Source of the DNA: Phytohabitans houttuyneae
GTDB lineage: Bacteria > Actinomycetota > Actinomycetes > Mycobacteriales > Micromonosporaceae
Direction of reading: 5' to 3'
Assembly (NCBI RefSeq): GCF_011764425.1
Contig: NZ_BLPF01000001.1
Location: 2,781,001-2,845,000 of the forward strand
Length of the DNA stretch: 64,000 bases
Shown: positions 1 to 7,999 of the stretch, one piece after another
Layout of the letters: every line of letters starts with the position of its first letter
Numbering within the stretch: the first letter of the stretch is position 1
Made by a program: the position numbers and the translations under genes
The notes under the pieces: generated by a model
Told to the model about the DNA's origin: nothing
Seen by the model: only the letters and a program-made list of their open reading frames with translations
The model's database searches: none

Positions 1-1124
1 CAGGACTGCGGCTTGACCGCGCCGGAGCCGTCCTGCCACGCGTTGCCACTCCACACGTTGCCCTGGTGAAACTCGAACGTCGCGACAGGTCCGTAGTAGC
101 CGCACTTGGGGCCGTACTTCTTGCCGAACAGGTTGTTCACGTACCGGATGTTGGTGCCGATCGGATACGGCTTCGCCGACGTGGAACCGCCGTAGGTGCA
201 GTAGCCGCCGTTGGTGTTGAAAAGGTTGCGCTCGATCAGCGCGTTGTTGATCGGCTCGAAGTCACCGTAAAGCGAGAGCGCGGCCGAGCAGCCGTCGCTG
301 TCGCAGATCAGGTTGTTGTGGATGACCTTGTAGTTGCTGCCGCCGTTGGAGCCGATCGCGGTCTGGTGCGCGCCGTTGACGTACACCCACCCGTGCAGGT
401 ACGAGTCCTCGATATGGACGTTCTTGCGCATGTTCGCCCCGCGGCCGGTGCCGTGGATGTGACAGCGTATGCACGTGTAGTCATCGTTGCCGATCGCGGC
501 CTCGCCGTTGGGGTCGACCTTGCCGCCGCCGTCGATCTCGACGTCGACAAGTCGCAGACCCACCAGGCTCCAGTCCGTCTTGTACGTACCGCCGACCTTG
601 CCCAGCACCAGTGACCGGCTGATCGTGACGTTTTTTCCTTCGATCGTCAGCCCATTGGTGAATCGGCAACCGTCCAACTTGACATTGCTCTTCGTGACGG
701 TGTTGGGACAATCGCGCAACTTGACGCCGGTGTGCTTGTAGCCCGTGCAGTTTTCGTCCGGAAACTTCGGATAGCTCGGGCACGCGGAATTGCCGATGGA
801 GCCGGCCTTCTTCGGCGTGGCGGACGGGCTGGCGGAGGCGCTCGCGCTCGGCGCGGCGGCAAACTTGCCCTTTCCGTCCGGCACCGGCGTCTCGGTGGAC
901 ACCTGTCCCTCGTCCGACGCGGTCGGCGTCGCGGTCACGTCGCCGCTGCTCGCGGATGGCTTGAAAACGAGATCAGTCGCACGGACGAAGCCGAACGTCG
1001 CCGCAAGCGCGATCACCGTACCCACAGCCACAAAAACCAACTTTTTGGACGAACCACGCGAAGAACGATGGTTCGACCCGGGGACGGGCGGCGTTTGGCG
1101 CGTTTTGTCAGAGTGACCTGTCAC
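1..1124 (-). CDS. Secreted/anchored parallel beta-helix-like protein, 3' end cut by window edge
   Basis: Surface protein of unknown substrate; the gene runs off the left edge, so the C-terminus is missing. The GTG at 1124 is chosen because AGGAG lies 5 nt upstream. After a basic Ser-rich head, residues 29-47 form a single hydrophobic segment, a signal anchor. A Ser/Ala/Pro/Thr-rich linker follows to about residue 105. The rest shows repeated short strands (NVTISRSLVLGK, NVHIEDSYLHGW, NALIERNLFNTNG), the look of a right-handed parallel beta-helix as in pectate lyases and carbohydrate epimerases. Cysteines are frequent, which fits an extracellular fold. No catalytic set could be assigned. It is transcribed away from the acyltransferase gene at 1336. 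Confidence 0.82.
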   Translation of the reverse strand, partial: MTGHSDKTRQTPPVPGSNHRSSRGSSKKLVFVAVGTVIALAATFGFVRATDLVFKPSASSGDVTATPTASDEGQVSTETPVPDGKGKFAAAPSASASASPSATPKKAGSIGNSACPSYPKFPDENCTGYKHTGVKLRDCPNTVTKSNVKLDGCRFTNGLTIEGKNVTISRSLVLGKVGGTYKTDWSLVGLRLVDVEIDGGGKVDPNGEAAIGNDDYTCIRCHIHGTGRGANMRKNVHIEDSYLHGWVYVNGAHQTAIGSNGGSNYKVIHNNLICDSDGCSAALSLYGDFEPINNALIERNLFNTNGGYCTYGGSTSAKPYPIGTNIRYVNNLFGKKYGPKCGYYGPVATFEFHQGNVWSGNAWQDGSGAVKPQS

Positions 1125-1335
1125 AGATGCTCCTACTCGAACCTGCACGCTGGCGCCTGGACTCACGCCGTTTACGCGCCGGCCTTCGCATATTGGTCAT
1201 TCGCGATGAGCGCGGTAATGCTAGCACCGTAGGCATTGGTCATTCCGGCATACGGACAATGCGTGCGGCGTAAGGGATCCACGGTGTCATCATCGCGACA
1301 CCCCAGCCCGGATCACTGCCAAGTATGGTGACGCG

Positions 1336-2469
1336 GTGACCACGGTCCGACCGGCCGCCTTGCCCCCGGCCAGCCCAGATACCGCCGGTGGCCGGCTCCC
1401 GTCGCTGACCGGGCTCCGCTTCGTCGCCGCGTTCCTCGTCTTCGGTTTCCACGTGCACATCGAGCATCTGATGGCACCCGGGGCCGTCCGGACCACAATG
1501 GAGTGGCTGTTCGGACAAGGCGCGGTTGGCGTTTCGTTTTTCTTTATTTTGAGCGGATTCGTCCTCACCTGGTCCGCACGCAAAGGCGACACCGCGGTGC
1601 GTTTCTGGCGTCGACGCATCGCGAAGATCTACCCCAACCACGTCGCCACCTGGCTGGTCGCCCTCGCCGTCGCCGTGGTCACCGGCGCGGGGCTGAGCCT
1701 GGCGGTCGTCGTCCCCAACCTGTTGCTCCTGCAGGCATGGTCGCCGGACATCGACGTCTTCTTCGGCCTCAACACCGTGAGCTGGTCGCTGGCCTGCGAG
1801 GCGTTCTTCTACGCGCTGTTCCCGCTGCTGTACCTCGGGCTTGTGCGCGTGCCCGGCCGGGGCCTGTGGCCGGCGGCCACACTCGCGCTGGGGGCGGTGT
1901 GGGCTGTCCCGGTGCTCGCTTCGCTGCTGCCCGCCGACGACCGGTACTGGGCAATCTGGATCTTCCCGGTGGCTCGGCTGCCCGAGTTCGTGGCCGGCAT
2001 GCTGCTGGCCCGCATCGTCCGCGAGGGGCGCTGGCCGAGGCTGGGCGTGTGGCCGGCGACCGCGCTCGCCGCCGCGGCGTACCTGACGTCGCGGTTCCTG
2101 CCCGACGACTTCCGGCTCGTGGCGGGCACCGCGATTCCCCTCGCGCTGCTCGTGGCGGCGGTCGGAGCCGCGGACGCGACCGGGCGCCCGACACCGTGGC
2201 GAGCCGGCTGGATGATCTGGCTGGGCGAGGTCTCGTTCGCCTTCTATCTCGTGCACCAGCTCGCGTTGCGGGTCGTGCTCAAGGGCTCCGGCGTCGAGCA
2301 CTCCGCGCCGACCGCGATCGGTATAGCCGTCGTGGCGCTGGCGCTCGCCCTGCTCGGGAGCTGGCTGCTCTACCGGTGCGTCGAGCTGCCCGGCATGCGC
2401 CTGCTCCGGCCGAGGCCACGGGCCCGATCGGCGTACCCCGCCACAGCCGTCCGCCCAGAGCAGGTGTAA
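1336..2469 (+). CDS. Acyltransferase family 3 membrane protein
   Basis: Integral membrane O-acyltransferase (Acyltransferase_3, PF01757), 377 aa, a usual length. Such enzymes move acetyl or other acyl groups across the membrane onto surface glycans, antibiotics or lipids; the acceptor here is unknown. Seen: the N-terminal LTGLRFVAAFLVFGFHVH motif with the conserved His at 39, followed by GVSFFFILSGFVLTW and a basic FWRRRIAKIYP loop, then about eight more hydrophobic segments. The start is GTG at 1336; a TATGGT hexamer sits 6 nt upstream, so the message may be leaderless. The glycosyltransferase operon at 2604 lies just downstream, so acylation of its product is a reasonable inference. Confidence 0.9.
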   Translation: MTTVRPAALPPASPDTAGGRLPSLTGLRFVAAFLVFGFHVHIEHLMAPGAVRTTMEWLFGQGAVGVSFFFILSGFVLTWSARKGDTAVRFWRRRIAKIYPNHVATWLVALAVAVVTGAGLSLAVVVPNLLLLQAWSPDIDVFFGLNTVSWSLACEAFFYALFPLLYLGLVRVPGRGLWPAATLALGAVWAVPVLASLLPADDRYWAIWIFPVARLPEFVAGMLLARIVREGRWPRLGVWPATALAAAAYLTSRFLPDDFRLVAGTAIPLALLVAAVGAADATGRPTPWRAGWMIWLGEVSFAFYLVHQLALRVVLKGSGVEHSAPTAIGIAVVALALALLGSWLLYRCVELPGMRLLRPRPRARSAYPATAVRPEQV

Positions 2470-2603
2470 GACATTCGACACCCACTCCCACCAGGCGGCC
2501 CATTGTCCGGACCGCCGGATTCCAGGAATGTCGGTAGGCGTGTCTGTACGCTCAGCACCGCCGAGGCGCGCATCCCGCGCGGAGTTGACGAGGTAACCGC
2601 CTG

Positions 2604-3884
2604 ATGAAAAACCGCCGGGCCAACATCACGATCCTCATCGCCAACCTCCCGGCCGAACGGGATCGCCGAGTCATCCGCGAGTGCCTGAGCCTGGAAGAGG
2701 CGGGATACGAGGTCACCGTCATCGCCCCGCGCGGTGACAAGAGCCTCAAAGTCCTGCCGGGCAGCCGAAATACCCGGCTGCGGCCCTACCCGGTCTTCGT
2801 CTACGGCTCCGGCGTGCTGTCGTTCGCGACCGAGTTCATCTGGTCGTTCCTGTGCATCGCCGTCCGGCTGCTCGGCGAGGTCTTCGCCGGCCGGGCCCAG
2901 GCGGTGCAGGTGTGCAACCCGCCCGACGTGTACTGGCCGCTGGCACTGATGATGCGGGCCATGGGGCGCCCGTGGGTCTTCGACCACCACGACCTGTGCC
3001 CCGAGGTCTACGCCACCCGCTCCGGCGGCCAGCCAAACCGCTGGGTGTACCGGATGCTCGAGCTGCTGGAGTGGCTCACGCTCCGCACCGCCTCGGCGGT
3101 GTTCGCGACCAACGAGTCGTTCCGGGACAACGCCTTGCGCCGCGGCGTGCCGGAGGAAAAGGTCACGGTGGTGCGAAACGGGCCGGCCCTGGGCGAAATC
3201 GCGCCGGCCGGTCCCGACGGGGCGGCAGAGGGCCGGCACGGCGAGCACCACCTCGTCTACCTCGGTGTCCTCGGCCCACAGGACAACGTCGAGGGCACCG
3301 TGCTCGCGGCCGAGGAGCTCACCCGGATCCGCGGGCGCGCCGGGTGGCGGCTCAGCATCGCCGGCGACGGCGAGAGCCTGCCCGCGCTGCGCAAGCTCGT
3401 CGCCGACCGGGGGCTCGGCGACGTGGTCGAGTTCACCGGCTGGCTTGACGGTCAGGCGGTCGACGACCTGCTGCGCACCGCCACGGTCGCGATCCAGCCC
3501 GACCTGCCCACGACGATGAACCACCTGTCGACCATGGCCAAGACCGTGGAGTACGTGGCGCGTGGCCTTCCGGTCGTCGCCGCCGACCTCGTCGAGACCC
3601 GCCGGACCGCCGACGAAGCCGCGATCTACGTGCCGAACGGGACTCCCCTCGAGTACGCGATGGCGATCGACGAGCTGCTGCGCGACCGGGAGCGCCGGGA
3701 GAAGATGCGCGAGGTGGGGCTGACCCGCTTCGCCGACCACCTCGCCTGGGAGCACCAGGCCCGCGAGTACCTCAAGGTGTGGCACCGGCTGCTCGCCCGG
3801 CGGCCCGTCGACCCCACCGTGCCCCGCCCGCGCACAAGTGGCCCCGGCTCGTCCCGGGTCGCGGAGCCGGCGGGCCGGGAATGA
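2604..3884 (+). CDS. Glycosyltransferase family 4
   Basis: GT-B glycosyltransferase of the GT4 family (426 aa), likely adding a sugar from a nucleotide donor to a membrane-linked acceptor at the cytoplasmic face. The N-terminal half (NITILIANLPAERDRRVIRE) is the acceptor Rossmann domain with a hydrophobic patch near 75-95. The C-terminal donor domain has LVYLGVLGPQDNVEG, SIAGDGES and the GT4 signature TVEYVARGLPVVAADLVETR near residues 313-332. The ATG at 2604 has GAGGT upstream. First gene of a five-gene operon: its TGA overlaps the next ATG (ATGA). Exact sugar specificity cannot be read. Confidence 0.9.
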   Translation: MKNRRANITILIANLPAERDRRVIRECLSLEEAGYEVTVIAPRGDKSLKVLPGSRNTRLRPYPVFVYGSGVLSFATEFIWSFLCIAVRLLGEVFAGRAQAVQVCNPPDVYWPLALMMRAMGRPWVFDHHDLCPEVYATRSGGQPNRWVYRMLELLEWLTLRTASAVFATNESFRDNALRRGVPEEKVTVVRNGPALGEIAPAGPDGAAEGRHGEHHLVYLGVLGPQDNVEGTVLAAEELTRIRGRAGWRLSIAGDGESLPALRKLVADRGLGDVVEFTGWLDGQAVDDLLRTATVAIQPDLPTTMNHLSTMAKTVEYVARGLPVVAADLVETRRTADEAAIYVPNGTPLEYAMAIDELLRDRERREKMREVGLTRFADHLAWEHQAREYLKVWHRLLARRPVDPTVPRPRTSGPGSSRVAEPAGRE

Positions 3885-4750
3885 CGAGCGTCGTCATCGC
3901 CGCGCACAACGAGGCGGCGGTCATCGGTCGCTGCCTGGACGCACTGCTGGCAAGCAACCCGGGGCTCGACGTGACCGTGGTGGCCAACGGCTGTACCGAC
4001 GACACCGCCGCGGTCGCGGCAGCGCGCCCAGGCGTCCGGGTTGTCGACCGGCCCGAGCCCGGCAAGGCCGGCGCGCTCAACGCCGGAGACGCGGTCGCCC
4101 AAGGCTTTCCCCGGCTGTACCTGGACGCCGACATCGTGCTGACGCCTGGTGGCGTGCACGCGCTGGCCGCCGCCGTGGCCGAGCCGTCCGGCGCGGGGCC
4201 GGCCCCGCTCGCCGCAGTGCCCCGGCGCAAGCTGGACCTGTCGGGGCGCCCGCTGCTCGTGCGCGCCTTCTTCGCGGTCAACTCCCGGCTCCCCGCCTAC
4301 GACCGGGCCCTCTTCGGGCGCGGCGCCATCGCGCTGTCCGCGCAGGGGCGGGCCCGCTTCGACACGTTCCCGTCGGTGATCGCCGACGACCTCTACCTGG
4401 ACTCGCTGTTCACCTACGACGAAAAGCGCGAGGTCGAGTCCGTCGTGTCGACGGTGGCGACGCCGCGCCGGACCCGCGACCTCGTGCGGCGCCTGGTCCG
4501 CGTCCGCGCCGGGAACGCGGCGATGAGGGCGGCGTCCGCGGCGGGCGATGGGCCTTCCGGGGTACGCTCCAGCGCGCGCTCGTCCTGGCTGCGCGACGTC
4601 GTGCTTCCCCGGCCCTGGCTGTGGCCGGCGGGGGCGTGCTACGCCGCGATCACCGTCACCGCCGCGGTCACCGCCAAGCGACGCGGTGGCGCGGTCGGCT
4701 GGGGCCACGACGAGTCGAGCCGGCAGGCCGAGCGGCAGCCGGCGGCATAG
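3881..4750 (+). CDS. Glycosyltransferase family 2
   Basis: GT-A fold glycosyltransferase, 289 aa. The ATG at 3881 overlaps the preceding stop (ATGA), which fits translational coupling and gives the canonical start MTSVVIAAHNEAAVIGRCL. The nucleotide-binding VVANGCTDDT and the metal-binding LDAD (Asp82, Asp84) are visible, as is a later DDLYLD motif typical of GT2 enzymes that act on glycan chains. A weakly hydrophobic stretch near the C-terminus may associate with the membrane. Part of the 2604-7325 operon; probably adds the second sugar of the same glycan. Donor and acceptor unknown. Confidence 0.88.
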   Translation: MTSVVIAAHNEAAVIGRCLDALLASNPGLDVTVVANGCTDDTAAVAAARPGVRVVDRPEPGKAGALNAGDAVAQGFPRLYLDADIVLTPGGVHALAAAVAEPSGAGPAPLAAVPRRKLDLSGRPLLVRAFFAVNSRLPAYDRALFGRGAIALSAQGRARFDTFPSVIADDLYLDSLFTYDEKREVESVVSTVATPRRTRDLVRRLVRVRAGNAAMRAASAAGDGPSGVRSSARSSWLRDVVLPRPWLWPAGACYAAITVTAAVTAKRRGGAVGWGHDESSRQAERQPAA

Positions 4751-4762
4751 GGCAGGAGTCTG

Positions 4763-5431
4763 ATGGCGACCGACAGCGTCGTTAACGTGTGCTTCCACGG
4801 TGTGGGCACGCCGCAGCGCGAGCTCGAACCCGGCGAGGACGTCTACTGGGTGGACGTCGACAGGTTCCGCCGGATCCTCGACGAGGTGGCGACCTGGCCG
4901 TCCGTGCGGATCAGCTTCGACGACGGCAACGCCTCCGATGTGGAGATCGGCCTGCCCGAGCTGGCCGAGCGCGGGCTCACCGCCGACTTCTTCGTGGTGG
5001 CCGGGCGGCTCGACAAGCCCGGCAGCCTCGGCGTCGACCACGTGCACGAGCTGCGCGACCGGGGCATGGAGATCGGCACGCACGGCATGTGGCACCGCTC
5101 GTGGCGCGGCCTCGACGAGGCCGAGTCACACGACGAGCTGGTGGCCGCCCGTGACCGGCTCACCGAGGTGGTCGGCCACGTGGTCGACAGCGCGGCGCTG
5201 CCGCTGGGCCAGTACGACAGGACCGTGCTGGGCGCCTTGCGCCGCAACGGGTACCGGCGGGTCTACAGCAGCGACCGGCGCACCGCGCGGCGCGGTTCGT
5301 GGCTGCAGCCGCGCTACAGCGTGCGCCGCCACGACACCGCCGAGGGCCTGCGCGCCGAGATCCTCTCCGCACCGCCGCTGACCCGCCGGGTCCGGGCGAC
5401 CGCCGTGGGAGTGGTGAAGCGGTGGCGGTGA
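4763..5431 (+). CDS. Polysaccharide deacetylase family protein (NodB domain)
   Basis: Metal-dependent carbohydrate esterase of the CE4/NodB type, 222 aa. Seen: ISFDDGN with Asp53-Asp54 (motif 1) and EIGTHGMWH with His107 and His111, the H-x3-H zinc pair (motif 2). No signal peptide, so it should act in the cytoplasm, unlike the secreted peptidoglycan deacetylases. The ATG at 4763 has AGGAG 4 nt upstream. It lies 12 nt after the GT2 gene and overlaps the ATP-grasp gene. Likely removes an N-acetyl group from a sugar intermediate, exposing an amine; that amine would be a natural substrate for the ATP-grasp ligase encoded next (inference). Confidence 0.87.
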   Translation: MATDSVVNVCFHGVGTPQRELEPGEDVYWVDVDRFRRILDEVATWPSVRISFDDGNASDVEIGLPELAERGLTADFFVVAGRLDKPGSLGVDHVHELRDRGMEIGTHGMWHRSWRGLDEAESHDELVAARDRLTEVVGHVVDSAALPLGQYDRTVLGALRRNGYRRVYSSDRRTARRGSWLQPRYSVRRHDTAEGLRAEILSAPPLTRRVRATAVGVVKRWR

Positions 5432-6582
5432 AGGTCCTCGCCGGCTTCGCCGAGTCGCTGGCCGCGATCGAGTCGGCCTGGTGCCTGCGCGACGCCGGGT
5501 ACGAGGTCGTCGCGTTCACCCGCGCCGGAAAGCGCCCGCCGCTCGCCGCCGCCCGCGGCGTCCGAGTGCACCCCGTGCCGGCTCCGGAGACAGACGTCGC
5601 CGCCTGTGTGGAGGCGATCCGCGCGCTTGTCGACGCCGAGCGCCCCACCGCGGTCCTGCCCCTCGACGACGCCGCGCTGCTCGCCTGCGACCGCGCGGCC
5701 GAGGCCGGCGGGCGGATCCTCGGCGTGCCGGTCGCCGGAGCCACGGGTGCCGCCGCCCGCCTCGCACTCGACAAGAGCGAGCAGATCGCGCTGGCGGAAA
5801 AGGCCGGCATTCCGGTACCGCCCACCGGCTCCACCGAACCGCCCGCGGGTCCCGGGCCGTGGATGGTCAAGTCGGCACTCGCCGCCGTCGAGGTTGGCGG
5901 GCGGCTGACCCGGCCGGCCGGCGCGATCGCCCGCGAGCCCGGCGAGGTGCCGGCGATCGTCGCGAAGCTCGGCGGACCAGCGCTCGTCCAGCCCGTGCTC
6001 GACGGCATCGGCGAGGGCGTGTTCGGCATCGCGGTCGACGGCGAGGCGTACGCGCTCTCGGCCCACCGCCGCGTCCGCATGATGAACCCGCGCGGGTCCG
6101 GCTCCAGCGCCTGCCGCTCGATTCCGGTCGACCTCGACCTTGCCGGTCCGGTGCGCCGCTTCGTGGCGGAGGCGGGGTGGCACGGCATCTTCATGGTCGA
6201 GCTGCTCCGCGACGCGGATGGGCAGCCGTGGTTCATGGAGCTCAACGGGCGCACCTGGGGCAGCATGGCGCTGGCCCGGCACCGCGGCCTGCCGTACCCC
6301 GTCTGGGCCGTCCAGGCCGCGCTGGATCCCGCCTGGCGCCCGCCGGCGGTGCCGGAGGCCCCCCACCTGCTCTGCCGCCACGCCGGGCGCGAGCTGGTGC
6401 ACCTGCTGGCGGTCATGCGCGGCGCGAAGGGCGCAGACGCCGGGCGCTGGCCCTCGCGCGGCGCCACGCTCAAGGCCATGCTGCGGCGCGAGCGCGGAAA
6501 CCGCTGGTACCACGCGGACGAGCGAGGTGTCTTCCTGCGGGACACCTGGCACACCGTGGCCGACCAGCTGCGCCGCCGATGA
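5422..6582 (+). CDS. ATP-grasp carboxylate-amine ligase-like protein
   Basis: ATP-grasp protein of 386 aa, expected to make an acyl-phosphate from ATP and a carboxylate and then join it to an amine or similar nucleophile. Seen: an N-terminal Rossmann-like domain (MAVKVLAGFAESLAAIESA), the DKSEQIALAEKAGIPVPPT linker typical of carbamoyl-phosphate-synthase-like ATP-grasps, and the ATP/Mg site GIFMVELLRDADGQPWFMEL with NGRTWGS. The GTG at 5422 has GGGAG 10 nt upstream; the GTG at 5428, which overlaps the previous stop as GTGA, is the alternative. Substrate unknown. Lying between a NodB deacetylase and a PHP phosphoesterase, it may attach an amino acid or other acid to a deacetylated sugar (inference). 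Confidence 0.85.
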   Translation: MAVKVLAGFAESLAAIESAWCLRDAGYEVVAFTRAGKRPPLAAARGVRVHPVPAPETDVAACVEAIRALVDAERPTAVLPLDDAALLACDRAAEAGGRILGVPVAGATGAAARLALDKSEQIALAEKAGIPVPPTGSTEPPAGPGPWMVKSALAAVEVGGRLTRPAGAIAREPGEVPAIVAKLGGPALVQPVLDGIGEGVFGIAVDGEAYALSAHRRVRMMNPRGSGSSACRSIPVDLDLAGPVRRFVAEAGWHGIFMVELLRDADGQPWFMELNGRTWGSMALARHRGLPYPVWAVQAALDPAWRPPAVPEAPHLLCRHAGRELVHLLAVMRGAKGADAGRWPSRGATLKAMLRRERGNRWYHADERGVFLRDTWHTVADQLRRR

Positions 6583-7325
6583 AGACCGTCCGGGCCGCGG
6601 CCCACGTGCACTCGGAGTGGTCCGATGACGCCACGTGGAAGCTCGCCGACATCGCCGCCGGCTTCGCCGAGCGCGGCTACGACGTGGTGCTCCTCGCCGA
6701 CCACTGCCGGGAGTTCGTGGCCTCGCGGTGGGCGGAGTACCGGGCCGCGTGCGCCGAGGCGAGCACCGGCGCGATCCTGCTGGTGCCGGGGATCGAGTAC
6801 AACGACCTGGACAACACCGTGCACGTCCCGGTCTGGGGCGACGTGCCGTTCTACGGCCAGCAGGTGCCGGACATCGGCGCGCTGCTCGCCGGCGTCACCG
6901 CCGACGGCGGCACCAGCGTGTTAGCCCACCCGTGGCGGCGCGACGCGTGGCGGCGGTACAAGCCCGCCTGGAGCGCCCACCTGGCAGCGGTCGAGGTGTG
7001 GAACCGCAAGTACGACGGCATCGCGCCCAACCGCCACGCGGCCGACCTGGCCCGCCGGGAAGGGCTGCCGCAGTTCGCCGCCGTCGACTTCCACACCAGC
7101 CGGCAGTTCTTCCCGCTCGCCATGCGGCTGCGCCTCGCCAGCGACACGGTCGACCTACCGGCCGTGCACGGCGCGCTGCGCGAGGGCGCCTTCGAAGCCG
7201 CGTTCCGCGAGCGGCCGATCGCGTCGATGCTGCGCGGCCCAGCCCTGCACGCGGCCGTCGCCGCCGAGACCGCCCGCCGCGCGGTCCGCCCGGCCGTCAA
7301 CCGCCTCCGCCGCCTGCGCGGCTGA
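6579..7325 (+). CDS. PHP-domain phosphoesterase family protein
   Basis: PHP (polymerase and histidinol phosphatase) fold metal-dependent hydrolase, 248 aa. The metal ligands can be followed in order: AHVHSEWSDD (HxH), LLADHCREF (DH), VPGIEYND (Glu), VLAHPW (His) and VDFHTS (D-x-H). It starts with ATGA over the stop of the ATP-grasp gene and is the last gene of the operon. It lacks the polymerase III and HisK partner regions, so the substrate is probably a small phosphate ester such as a sugar-phosphate. The C-terminal 50 residues are Arg/Ala-rich and may be disordered or bind nucleic acid or membrane. Confidence 0.85.
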   Translation: MKTVRAAAHVHSEWSDDATWKLADIAAGFAERGYDVVLLADHCREFVASRWAEYRAACAEASTGAILLVPGIEYNDLDNTVHVPVWGDVPFYGQQVPDIGALLAGVTADGGTSVLAHPWRRDAWRRYKPAWSAHLAAVEVWNRKYDGIAPNRHAADLARREGLPQFAAVDFHTSRQFFPLAMRLRLASDTVDLPAVHGALREGAFEAAFRERPIASMLRGPALHAAVAAETARRAVRPAVNRLRRLRG

Positions 7326-7449
7326 GACCCGCGCTGCCGTAGGGGCCGCGGTCCCGGCGTTCTGTGTAACCCGCCCGCTCTGGGCCGCGCGGTTCGTGGC
7401 TGGGTGCGGGTTCTTGGGCGAAGGGCGGCCGATTGCGGGAGGCTCCGGA

Positions 7450-7473
7450 GCTGGGCGCAGCAATGCGCCCAGC
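7450..7473 (+). repeat. REP-like hairpin, copy 1
   Basis: Perfect palindrome: 10-bp arms GCTGGGCGCA / TGCGCCCAGC around a GCAA tetraloop (GNRA class). The flank on the left (GGAGGCTC) is partly shared, in inverted orientation, with the second copy at 7747-7770. Confidence 0.8.
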
Positions 7474-7746
7474 GGGTGTGCTCGCTGCGTTGGGTTGGTC
7501 CGCCGAGGCGGCGCGTCTGGGTCGGTAGTCCCCCGACCGCGGGGCCCGAGGCCGCCGTTACTGCTGGGGGAGCATGACTGCTGGGAAGATCGCGGACAGT
7601 CCGGCAGAGACGCGCCGGCGCCCCGCGTCGCGATAGCGCCGTGCGGGGCAACCGATGGCCCCACCCCGGGCAGCCCGCGGCGATCAGCGGACCCGCGGCA
7701 TCGGCCCCCGGCGGTGAGGGACGCCACCGCAACCCGCTCAACCGGG

Positions 7747-7770
7747 GCTGGGCGCATTGCTGCGCCCAGC
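7747..7770 (-). repeat. REP-like hairpin, copy 2 (inverted)
   Basis: Same 10-bp arms as the copy at 7450, but the loop reads TTGC on the plus strand, so GCAA is on the minus strand: the two copies face each other about 270 nt apart. The right flank, read on the minus strand, is GGGAGCCTC, close to the left flank of copy 1. The arrangement resembles a REPIN-type doublet. Confidence 0.8.
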
Positions 7771-7882
7771 TTGAGAGGCTCCCGCGCCGGGCGCCCCCAC
7801 CGGGGCTCGCGCCGTGCGGGCCGTGCGGACCGTGCAGGCCGGGCGGATTGGGCGGACCCGGGCGGACCGGGAGCGTGCGCAC

Positions 7883-7998
7883 CCGCGGAGGGTGAGGCCG
7901 CGGGAACGCACCCCAAGAAAACGCTCCGCTGCGCTCCACGTTTCCCCGGGGGCCCCGCGCAACGGTCTGGACCACGACGGGCGTCGCGGTAGCTCAAA
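7883..7998 (-). repeat. 116-bp dispersed 3'-UTR repeat, copy A
   Basis: Read on the minus strand it begins TTTGAGCTACCGCGACG two bases after the TGA of the GT2 gene (8000-8002) and ends CTCCGCGG. It aligns without gaps to 27019-27134; by eye 108 of 116 positions match and the central 60 are identical. The two copies share a GC-rich structured core (GCGCGGGGCCCCCGGGG) and the run GAGCGTTTTCTTGGGG. Function unknown; a mobile non-coding element or a 3'-end or terminator element are both possible. Confidence 0.85.
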
Positions 7999-7999
7999 A

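Larger units (their letters stand above)
7326..7999. other. Repeat-rich non-coding region
   Basis: This 674-nt gap holds long open frames on both strands, but their translations are Arg/Pro/Gly-rich low-complexity shadows with no recognisable domain, so I call no gene. It contains an inverted pair of identical 24-nt hairpins (7450-7473 and 7747-7770) and one copy of a 116-bp dispersed repeat (7883-7998). It separates the rightward glycan operon from the leftward GT2 gene at 8000, so it lies 3' of both neighbours. Confidence 0.75.

Noticed and set aside
1240-2481. Long open frame on the minus strand opposite the acyltransferase, and many similar antisense frames across the window
   Set aside because: They are caused by GC-rich third positions of the true gene; the translations are Arg/Pro/Gly/His-rich and match no domain.
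7396-7992. Open frames on both strands in the 7.3-8.0 kb gap
   Set aside because: They run through the hairpin doublet and the 116-bp repeat, have low-complexity translations and no ribosome site; read as non-coding.
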